Origin: Streptomyces sp. NRRL S-31
GTDB lineage: Bacteria; Actinomycetota; Actinomycetes; Streptomycetales; Streptomycetaceae
DNA length: 64,000 bases
Reading direction: 5' to 3'
NCBI RefSeq assembly: GCF_000718775.1
Contig: NZ_JOCB01000009.1
Location: 62,001 to 126,000 of the forward strand
The notes below the pieces were generated by a model. It worked only from the letters and a program-made list of their open reading frames with translations. It made no database searches and was not told the origin of the DNA. Shown in pieces: positions 31,551 to 36,736 of this stretch (the stretch's first letter is position 1; every line of letters begins with the position of its first letter). Both the position numbers and the translations under genes were made by a program.

Positions 31551-31814
31551 GTGCAACCCCTGTATGCCGCCCTGTACCTGTCTCAGCGACGAGTCAGGGC
31601 GGTCCCCTACAAGCGCGCCGAGGTGTTCACACGGTGGGGCGGTACATGCGCCTACTGCGACGCGCCGGCCGAACACCTAGATCACGTCAAGCCATTTGCC
31701 CTGGGTGGTCGTGACGTACTGTCAAACGTCATCCCGGCATGCGCTGACTGCAATCGCAGCAAGGGTGACCAGTCTCTAGCCCAGTGGGCGGCTGGCTGGC
31801 ATTCGACTCACTAA
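31551..31814 (+). CDS. HNH endonuclease-like protein (HNH-B)
   Basis: This 87-residue protein begins at GTG 31551, the base after the sigma-like stop. It has the HNH core CAYCDAPAEHLDHVKPFALG, then NVIPACADCNRSKG, very similar to HNH-A at 23853 but without the N-terminal zinc finger. Its last codons (HSTH, stop) are the bases of promoter-like element P11. It may cut DNA during packaging or recombination; not proven. Confidence 0.78.
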   Translation: MQPLYAALYLSQRRVRAVPYKRAEVFTRWGGTCAYCDAPAEHLDHVKPFALGGRDVLSNVIPACADCNRSKGDQSLAQWAAGWHSTH

Positions 31815-31826
31815 CACCAGGGCACA
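31802..31826 (+). promoter_or_regulatory. Phage promoter-like element P11
   Basis: TTCGACTCACT is perfect; the second box is GCACA at 9-base spacing. It overlaps the 3' end of HNH-B and lies 23 bases before the next start. Confidence 0.65.
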
Positions 31827-31849
31827 CACCGCGTGAAGGAGAGAACACG

Positions 31850-32239
31850 GTGAAAGTCTGGCGAGTAGAGCACAGCACGGCTAATGGCTGGTGCGCACCC
31901 CTGGGGCCGTACCGCACCAGTTACAGCGCACTGCCTATCAAGGATCGAGAGATCCTGCACGGCATGGGGCGGTCGCATGCCGATGGCACACATAGGGCTC
32001 CGGGCCTTGACCCGGATATCCGGTATATCGACGCTGATGAAGTATGCGGGCTTGACTCGCGCGAAGCTCTCGACACCTGGTTTCAGGGCTGGCACACCGA
32101 GTTGGAACGTACCGGATTCATGGTCAGTGTCTATGAGGTGCCCACGAAGTCTGTTCGGTGTGGCAGTAACGGGCAAGTCGTCTTCAAGGCGCATGCCGCC
32201 GTTCGGGTCGGCGCGGAATTCTGGGAAGTGGTCCAGTGA
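31850..32239 (+). CDS. Phage protein, 129 residues, unknown
   Basis: The start GTG 31850 follows AAGGAGAG. The sequence (VKVWRVEHSTANGWCAPLGP, then DADEVCGLDSREALDTWFQG) looks like a small alpha/beta domain; the second stretch resembles actinophage proteins with an E/DxxCGF-type turn before a WF helix. No function is known to me. It overlaps the next gene by GTGA. Confidence 0.6.
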   Translation: MKVWRVEHSTANGWCAPLGPYRTSYSALPIKDREILHGMGRSHADGTHRAPGLDPDIRYIDADEVCGLDSREALDTWFQGWHTELERTGFMVSVYEVPTKSVRCGSNGQVVFKAHAAVRVGAEFWEVVQ

Positions 32240-32400
32240 CTTTCAATCTCGCCAGTGGGCACCGTGTGCGCACCATGCCCCTGCCGGACGGCAAGACGGA
32301 GTTTGAGACCAGCAATCCGGAAGGGCGCACCATCAGCACGGTGGTTCTGTCGACATGGGAAGCACAGCCCTTGCTTGCTGCGCTGCGCCGGTCTCGCTAA
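32236..32400 (+). CDS. Small phage protein, 54 residues
   Basis: The GTG at 32236 overlaps the preceding stop, implying coupled translation. The protein (FNLASGHRVRTMPLPDGK, then LSTWEAQPLLAALRRSR) is probably a beta hairpin followed by a helix. It ends 20 bases before CIR12. Unknown family. Confidence 0.6.
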   Translation: MTFNLASGHRVRTMPLPDGKTEFETSNPEGRTISTVVLSTWEAQPLLAALRRSR

Positions 32401-32420
32401 CGGAACGGTCACAGGATGGG

Positions 32421-32442
32421 CACCTACGGATTTTCGTAGGTG
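32421..32442. promoter_or_regulatory. Conserved inverted repeat CIR12 (best palindrome)
   Basis: The site reads CACCTACG-GATTTT-CGTAGGTG with perfect half-sites, extended outward by GGG/CCC. A TATAGT box lies 3 bases downstream (32446-32451); its -35 zone would fall within this operator. Confidence 0.88.
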
Positions 32443-32492
32443 CCCTATAGTGCTTGAGTAGGAGATAAGTTCATGGTGTTCATCCGACGAGC

Positions 32493-32514
32493 CACCTTCG
32501 GATTGACGTAGGTG
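32493..32514. promoter_or_regulatory. Conserved inverted repeat CIR13 over a promoter
   Basis: The site reads CACCTTCG-GATTGA-CGTAGGTG. It contains the TTGACG -35 box of the promoter at 32503, so binding would block RNA polymerase directly. It is 50 bases after CIR12, making a double operator. Confidence 0.82.
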
Positions 32515-32531
32515 GTGTGCCAGTGTAGCGT
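32503..32531 (+). promoter_or_regulatory. Host sigma-70 (HrdB) type promoter
   Basis: TTGACG (32503-32508), a 17-base spacer and TAGCGT (32526-32531) make a strong Streptomyces vegetative promoter. The gene at 32565 is 33 bases downstream. CIR13 overlaps the -35 box, as expected for a repressor-controlled immediate-early promoter. Confidence 0.75.
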
Positions 32532-32564
32532 CTTCCGAGTCAGTAACGACGAAGGGAAGAAGCG

Positions 32565-32705
32565 ATGATCGTGCAGTGCGGCGGATGTTCGGCAAGTATC
32601 CAAATTACGCGGATGCAGTGGCGGAAGGACTCCGTTGCTCCGTGCAAGAAGTGCCCGGAAGGCGCGGACCTGATCCACGCAAGGGCGCATGCCGACACCG
32701 ACTGA
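32565..32705 (+). CDS. Small zinc-ribbon-like protein, 46 residues
   Basis: This short ORF starts at ATG 32565 after GAAGGGAAGAAG. It has two CxxC knuckles about 17 residues apart (VQCGGCSASI and APCKKCPEG), the pattern of a zinc ribbon. It is the sole gene between an operator-covered host promoter and a strong terminator. That makes it a likely first-expressed gene on induction, perhaps an antirepressor or host-RNA-polymerase modulator; function is inferred from context only. Confidence 0.7.
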   Translation: MIVQCGGCSASIQITRMQWRKDSVAPCKKCPEGADLIHARAHADTD

Positions 32706-32719
32706 CAAGCATATCCGAC

Positions 32720-32749
32720 AAGGCCCCCAGTGACCCGCTGGGGGCCTTT
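32720..32749 (+). terminator. Strong rho-independent terminator
   Basis: AAGGCCCCCAG pairs with CTGGGGGCCTT around an 8-base loop, followed by TC. It closes the one-gene unit at 32565. Confidence 0.82.
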
Positions 32750-32764
32750 CTCTGTAGGAGGGGT

Positions 32765-32944
32765 ATGAGTACGCCAGTACCGCACACCGGGCGCTCACGG
32801 AGTCACAGAAGGCGCAGCAAGGGGGTCAGCGCAAACAGCCGTACCCTGCCGCACAGGTACCCGGATGAAGGCGACCGAGGGAAGAGGTATCGCCGGCTGA
32901 TCAGGCGTGTTGAAGGTCGACTGTGGCGACGAGACCAGGACTAG
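32765..32944 (+). CDS. Small very basic phage protein, 59 residues
   Basis: The protein starts at ATG 32765 after GTAGGAGGGG. It is rich in Arg and Ser (TGRSRSHRRRSKGVS, then KRYRRLIRRVEGRLWRR), suggesting RNA or DNA binding. It ends just before CIR14. No family is recognised. Confidence 0.55.
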   Translation: MSTPVPHTGRSRSHRRRSKGVSANSRTLPHRYPDEGDRGKRYRRLIRRVEGRLWRRDQD

Positions 32945-32945
32945 G

Positions 32946-32967
32946 CGCCTACGAATTTTCGGAGGTG
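32946..32967. promoter_or_regulatory. Conserved inverted repeat CIR14 with weak promoter beside it
   Basis: The site reads CGCCTACG-AATTTT-CGGAGGTG. Three bases on, TTGTGC (32970) with CATAGT (32994) at 18-base spacing is a possible promoter for the 33037 gene. Two extra CACCTACG half-sites occur at 32979 and 33018. Confidence 0.75.
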
Positions 32968-33036
32968 GCTTGTGCGCACCACCTACGCCGTGCCATAGTT
33001 GGTGCCGCAGGGAACACCACCTACGGAGGGGCGAAG

Positions 33037-33132
33037 ATGGTCGATGTCATCAAGCTGGTATGCAAGGTCCACGGCAAGGAGTGCGACGGCAACCCGAAGC
33101 ACGCGCACGTATTCCACTGGGTGAAGAGCTGA
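33037..33132 (+). CDS. Micro-protein, 31 residues, Cys/His-rich
   Basis: The ATG at 33037 has an excellent GGAGG site at ~33026. The product contains two Cys and four His (KLVCKVHGKECDG, then KHAHVFHW), enough for one metal site. It is preceded by CIR14 and a possible promoter. Too short for family assignment, but start signals support translation. Confidence 0.55.
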   Translation: MVDVIKLVCKVHGKECDGNPKHAHVFHWVKS

Positions 33133-33144
33133 GATTAACAATCA

Positions 33145-33171
33145 GCCCCGGGTCTGGTAAGGGCCCGGGGC
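33145..33171 (+). terminator. Hairpin between 33037 and 33192 genes
   Basis: GCCCCGGG pairs with CCCGGGGC across an 11-base loop. It lacks a T-run. Confidence 0.5.
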
Positions 33172-33191
33172 GCGACAGGGGAGTGGGCTAG

Positions 33192-33461
33192 ATGACGGGC
33201 CTGACGGAGAACATCAAGCGCGTGATAGGCGTCACCATGGAACGGGGCGAAGAGGGGTTCAGCTACGCGGCTGTACAGGTGGAGACCCGGGGTGGCATCA
33301 AGAAGACCATCCGCATTCCGCACTACTGGGCGGAGATGCTGCGCATGGGAATCGAGAATGCGGTAGAAGGAATGGACAGCGACGAACGGCGTGCGTCCTG
33401 GTGGGAGAGCGCACCGGGGACCGCTGAGCGCAAGACTGAGCTTCTGGGGGCTAAGCCGTGA
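33192..33461 (+). CDS. Phage protein, 89 residues, unknown
   Basis: The protein starts at ATG 33192 after ACAGGGGAGTGG. It has a beta-rich start (TENIKRVIGVTMERGEEG) and a helical end (HYWAEMLRMGIENAVEGMDS). Its stop overlaps the next start (GTGA), so the pair is translated together. No known family. Confidence 0.6.
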   Translation: MTGLTENIKRVIGVTMERGEEGFSYAAVQVETRGGIKKTIRIPHYWAEMLRMGIENAVEGMDSDERRASWWESAPGTAERKTELLGAKP

Positions 33462-33673
33462 ACATTCGAGCCATGGCGGTATTCGCCGGAACTGTAACAA
33501 CCGCAGTGGCTGCCAGCTTTGCCGGGGCCATCATTGCGGCTTCGCCGGCGGAAGCACCCACGCTAGACCAGTGCGCACCCCAGTGCCCCGTAGTTACCCA
33601 AGGTAACGTACGATGGCAGCCGAACACGGACCGCGAAGGGTGGCGCCTGCCCCTCAAGTCATCGGACCGCTGA
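33458..33673 (+). CDS. Small secreted or surface protein
   Basis: This 71-residue protein (GTG 33458) has a clear signal peptide: NIRAMAVFAGTVTTAVAASF followed by a likely cleavage after AASPAEA. The mature part is short with a CAPQC pair that may form a disulfide. It is close to the attachment site in a region where phages often keep lysogen-expressed genes, so a change of the host surface is possible. Function unknown. Confidence 0.65.
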   Translation: MNIRAMAVFAGTVTTAVAASFAGAIIAASPAEAPTLDQCAPQCPVVTQGNVRWQPNTDREGWRLPLKSSDR

Positions 33674-33683
33674 GTGTGACCAT

Positions 33684-33713
33684 AGCCCCTCGGTATCACG
33701 CCGGGGGGCTTTT
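33684..33713 (+). terminator. Rho-independent terminator after the secreted protein
   Basis: AGCCCCTCGG pairs with CCGGGGGGCT, followed by TTTT. Confidence 0.75.
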
Positions 33714-33900
33714 CCGTGCCCACAGCATGACGTGTACGCATCAGGAATAAGCCCTTCCGTTCGCACGTTTGTTCTATTAACGTTGAGTACACAGGGGTGA
33801 GCGAAGCGCAAGGTTTCGGCCAACGGACCTTCACAGCATGGTCACAAGCGGGACGGGTGTCTAGCAAGGTCTGCGTCCGATTCAAGCACTCCGCTTAGCA

Positions 33901-33929
33901 TTGATGAACACGAGTGTGTCCGGAATGAT
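33901..33929 (+). promoter_or_regulatory. Possible sigma-70 type promoter before the 33945 gene
   Basis: TTGATG, a 17-base spacer and AATGAT lie just before GTG 33945, which has GGGGGATGATG as ribosome site. There is no conserved repeat here, so the unit could be active in the lysogen. The rest of 33714-33900 shows no gene. Confidence 0.45.
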
Positions 33930-33944
33930 GGGGGATGATGAGCC

Positions 33945-34526
33945 GTGATCACTTTCGCTGATCTTGCGCCGAAGCCGCACATTCGCCTAGCGCTCAAGGT
34001 ACCGGTTCCGCTGTCATCAGGTGGGTGGACCTGGGGCGAATCGTCTGCATACCCGGGTGAGTTGGCGAGGGACTACGCCTACAGCGACGACGAGTGCACT
34101 TCGCTGGTGCATGCGTACGGGCGGACCATAACGCGCGTCATGACACGCAATCAGATAGGTGATCGATTCCGCATCTGCGCATCGGGCGTCACCACAAACC
34201 TGACGGTTGGTATGCGTGAGTGGGAGTGGTCCGCTGACCTGCGCGACTACCGAAGGGTGGGGGAGTACCTGAGTGGCTGGAAGCAAGCTGTCAAGGCTTA
34301 CTATCTGCTCACGGGTGAATACTTCGAAGACAAGCGCTTTGAGGCCCGTAGCGGCCCAGCGCCGTTCAATGACCCGGTGAGATGTCATGTGCTCGACGCA
34401 ACGCGGGTCCTTGACGCTGTACCGGCTCAGCCGGCTCCAGTCTCTGAGCTTCCCCGTGTGCGCGCCCTGAGTGGTGTCCAGCCCGAAGGCGCGTCGATGC
34501 GCCTGTACAGGCTTCGGAGCGCCTAA
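33945..34526 (+). CDS. Phage protein, 193 residues, unknown (possible lysogen gene)
   Basis: I do not recognise this family. GTG 33945 follows a good ribosome site. The first half is beta-rich with a run TRVMTRNQIGDRFRICASGV in the middle, followed by a helical stretch (EYLSGWKQAVKAYYLLTGEY) and a Pro-rich tail. It is not preceded by the phage early promoter or an operator copy, unlike most early genes, so it may be expressed in the lysogen. Confidence 0.6.
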   Translation: MITFADLAPKPHIRLALKVPVPLSSGGWTWGESSAYPGELARDYAYSDDECTSLVHAYGRTITRVMTRNQIGDRFRICASGVTTNLTVGMREWEWSADLRDYRRVGEYLSGWKQAVKAYYLLTGEYFEDKRFEARSGPAPFNDPVRCHVLDATRVLDAVPAQPAPVSELPRVRALSGVQPEGASMRLYRLRSA

Positions 34527-34545
34527 CGCCGGTAACCTGCCGCCC

Positions 34546-34734
34546 ATGGACACACCTATGCACGAAACGGGTACGCGCGCCGAACTCACCGACCGGCTGA
34601 GGGACATGGCTGAGGGCTGGCACCACCTTTGCAAGGACGAGCTGAGCCGGGCGGCGGCAGACGGAGCACGCGACATTGAGGCGGGACACGAATCGGTGAA
34701 AGTTGGTCACACTACCTACACGGTGAGTGACTAA
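34546..34734 (+). CDS. Small phage protein, 62 residues
   Basis: The protein starts at ATG 34546 (ATG 34558 is possible). It is acidic and helical (RAELTDRLRDMAEGWHHLCK, then GARDIEAGHESVKVGHTTYT). It lies 20 bases after the 33945 gene and probably shares its transcript. Unknown function. Confidence 0.55.
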   Translation: MDTPMHETGTRAELTDRLRDMAEGWHHLCKDELSRAAADGARDIEAGHESVKVGHTTYTVSD

Positions 34735-34802
34735 CAGGCGTACCCTGGCTCAACTGGTCCGGTACAGGACCGGACCTGACGCCTAGTTAGGACAACCGAA
34801 CA

Positions 34803-35141
34803 ATGACCGCCAGCGGACAGCGCATGAGCGCTGAGAATGTCGCTGCACCCAACCCCACCCAGGGAACAGGGGCAGCGCAGAAACCTGAGCTTCCAAAGGG
34901 GTGGGGATCGTTTCGTTCTAAGCCCAGTTGCGAGTCGCCAGCGCGCTGGTATGCAACGGCGCCGTGGAACGCCTATGACCTCATGAAGCGCTACGGCAAG
35001 CAGATTGAGGGCTTTTGGCGGCTGGACAACATGGTCAGCGCCAAGACCGTGGAACAACTGGTAGTAGAAGTTCAGAACCAGGTCGACCTTCACGCACGGC
35101 TGATGGCGGAGGTGGCAGACCTTGAGTCAGCGTGCCGCTGA
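34803..35141 (+). CDS. Phage protein, 112 residues, unknown
   Basis: The protein starts at ATG 34803. After a disordered first 30 residues it has WYATAPWNAYDLMKRYGKQI and a coiled-coil-like end (LVVEVQNQVDLHARLMAEV). It overlaps the start of the next gene by 20 bases. No known family. Confidence 0.55.
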   Translation: MTASGQRMSAENVAAPNPTQGTGAAQKPELPKGWGSFRSKPSCESPARWYATAPWNAYDLMKRYGKQIEGFWRLDNMVSAKTVEQLVVEVQNQVDLHARLMAEVADLESACR

Positions 35142-35370
35142 GCCAACCGGCGACGAAGCGTTCTGGACCGCCTACGCCAACTTCCTGTACCACGTACAGC
35201 CCTTCAAGGCGGACCAGGGCGGCAAGGATGTACCGGCTGATCCGTGCGTGGCTTGCTATGAGGCAAGCACACCGGAGAACGGCTGTGACGAAGGGCGCCG
35301 GCTGTGGGGCCTGTACCGACTGGCCAGGATCGAAGGGAGCAAGGCTAGAAAGTCAGTGGTAGCCAGGTAG
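35122..35370 (+). CDS. Phage protein, 82 residues, last gene before attR
   Basis: The start TTG 35122 has GGAGGTGG nearby. The protein (DEAFWTAYANFLYHVQPFK, then VPADPCVACYEASTPENGCD) contains three Cys in its middle. It ends 130 bases before the prophage end. Unknown function. Confidence 0.55.
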   Translation: MSQRAAEPTGDEAFWTAYANFLYHVQPFKADQGGKDVPADPCVACYEASTPENGCDEGRRLWGLYRLARIEGSKARKSVVAR

Positions 35371-35430
35371 CCGTTCCGCTACCGTTCGTGGTGCGCGTCT
35401 TCTTGTATCCCATGCCTACGGGCAGGTGTG

Positions 35431-35451
35431 GACCCTAGCTGAACCAGGGTC
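35431..35451 (+). terminator. Weak hairpin near the prophage end
   Basis: GACCCT pairs with AGGGTC across a 9-base loop, followed by TCT. It may limit read-through from phage genes into the host gene, which lies on the other strand. Confidence 0.35.
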
Positions 35452-35484
35452 TCTAACCTCTTGGGTGCAGGGGGGCGCGCATTT

Positions 35485-35545
35485 TTTTCTACGTCTGGCT
35501 ACGTCCTTACGTAGGGTTTTCCTCGAAGTGCCTCGCCGACGGTGA
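35485..35545. other. Prophage right end, attR
   Basis: On the left the sequence is phage-like and AT-richer (a T-run at 35482-35489, then CTACG-TCCTTA-CGTAG at 35499-35514). On the right it reads as an ABC exporter gene on the minus strand. Normal coding similarity ends near ITVGE, and the last codons (ALRGKPYVRT, stop) are foreign, so the crossover lies at about 35520-35535. The exact core needs comparison with attL or an uninfected strain. Confidence 0.7.
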
Positions 35546-36395
35546 TCCTGCCCTGACGGGCCAGGCCGATGCCGTGCCAGACGACCGCGATCAGCAGCAG
35601 GCCGGGCAGCAGCACCTGGACGGCGGAGATCAGCGACCACATCCGGGCGCTGCGCACGGCGGCGTGTCGTACCTCCTGCGAGGCCCGGCGGTAGCGGTCG
35701 AGGAACAGCTCCTCGCCGCCGATGCCGCGCAGCACCCGGAGTCCGGCGACCGTGTCCGAGGCCAGTTCGGTTGCCCGGCCCGCCTTCTCGCGCTGTACGT
35801 CGGCCCGGCGGGTGGCGCGGGGCAGCAACGGCAGCACCGCCAGTGCCACCACGGGCAGGCCCGCGGCGACGAGCACGCCGAGGGCGGGCTGGTACACGAC
35901 GAGGCCGACGCCGACGAGCACGACCGTCAGCGCGGCGGCGGTGAAACGGGAGACGGCCTCGACGAACCAGCCAATCTTCTCCACGTCACCGGTGGAGACG
36001 GACACCACCTCACCGGCGGCCACCCGCTGGGTCAGGGCGGAGCCCAGTTGGGCGGCCTTGCGGGCCAGCAGCTGCTGGACGCGGGCGGCGGCGGTGATCC
36101 AGTTGGTGACGGCGGTCCGGTGCAGGAAGGTGTCGCCGACGGCGATGCCCGTTCCGCACAACAGCATCAGAGCACCCGTCAGGGCGAGCCGGGTGCCGGA
36201 GCGGTCGACGGCCGCCTGGACGGCGAATCCGACGCAGAAGGGCAGGGCGGAGACGGAGACGAAGTGGAGCAGGCCCCAGGCGAGCGACTTGAGCTGCCCG
36301 CCCAGCTGGTTGCGCCAGAGCCACCACAGGAATCGGGGACCCGAGCGCACGTCGGGCACGCCCGGATCGGGATACGGAAGGTCTTGGATCTGCAT
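35499..36395 (-). pseudogene. ABC exporter, membrane domain only, cut by prophage
   Basis: This 298-residue frame starts at ATG 36395 (MQIQDLPYPDPG). It holds the six-helix membrane domain of an exporter half-transporter, for example LALTGALMLLCGTGIAVGD, TAAALTVVLVGVGLVVYQP, and SLISAVQVLLPGLLLIAVVW. It ends in the junction-derived tail ALRGKPYVRT. The ATPase domain (Walker A, LSGG, Walker B) is absent and should lie beyond the other prophage end. In the lysogen the transporter is thus broken; exact excision would restore it. Confidence 0.82.
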
Positions 36396-36697
36396 GACGT
36401 CCCAGTGGCTCGTGTCAGGGAGGTGAGGAATCTCAGGCCGCGGTGAGCGGCAACAAGCCGTGAAAGGTTGACGTCGCAGAGTGGTGGATTTCAAACGGTT
36501 TTCTCGACGGCCGCCCCGGTCCGCCTCTTCCGGCCAGAGGCCAGAGGCCAGGGCCAGAGGCCAGAGGCCAGGGCCAGGGCCAGAGACCAGATGCCTGAGG
36601 TTGGAGCCGGGGCCGCTCGGGAGGCCGGACGGTCCCACCTCCGGCAGTGGCTCCCCGGAGGACGGGCAACCGGGTCCGCGTCGTGCCACGAGTTCCG
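36396..36697. other. Non-coding gap with GGCCAGA tandem repeat
   Basis: No gene is seen. Bases 36532-36590 are built from about eight copies of GGCCAGA/GGCCAGG in tandem. Nearby frames are Pro/Leu/Trp repeats produced by this and not proteins. The repeat lies upstream of the exporter gene and may be a slippage product. Confidence 0.6.
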
Positions 36698-36735
36698 GCT
36701 CCGGCAGCCGGGCGTCGGATCCCGGCTGCCGGAGC
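36698..36735 (-). terminator. Strong GC-rich terminator after the amidase gene
   Basis: A perfect 15-base stem (GCTCCGGCAGCCGGG with CCCGGCTGCCGGAGC) and 8-base loop lie directly after the amidase stop. GC-rich hairpins without T-runs are normal Streptomyces terminators. Confidence 0.82.
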
Positions 36736-36736
36736 G

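Noticed and set aside
32473..32511. 12-codon ORF (ATG at 32473) between CIR12 and CIR13 as a leader peptide
   Set aside because: It has a GGAGAT site, but its 3' end is fixed by the operator sequence and it has no special codons. It is too short to support.
452..32967. CRISPR array
   Set aside because: Repeats are palindromic, 1-5 kb apart and lie between genes. There are no regular spacers and no cas genes; the Cas4-like nuclease is a phage recombination protein.
35371..35500. tRNA gene as integration target
   Set aside because: No cloverleaf or T-loop consensus is seen. The junction lies inside a protein gene, as is usual for serine integrases.
36433..36669. Small protein rich in Gly-Leu-Trp-Pro repeats
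   Set aside because: It is only the translation of the GGCCAGA tandem repeat.
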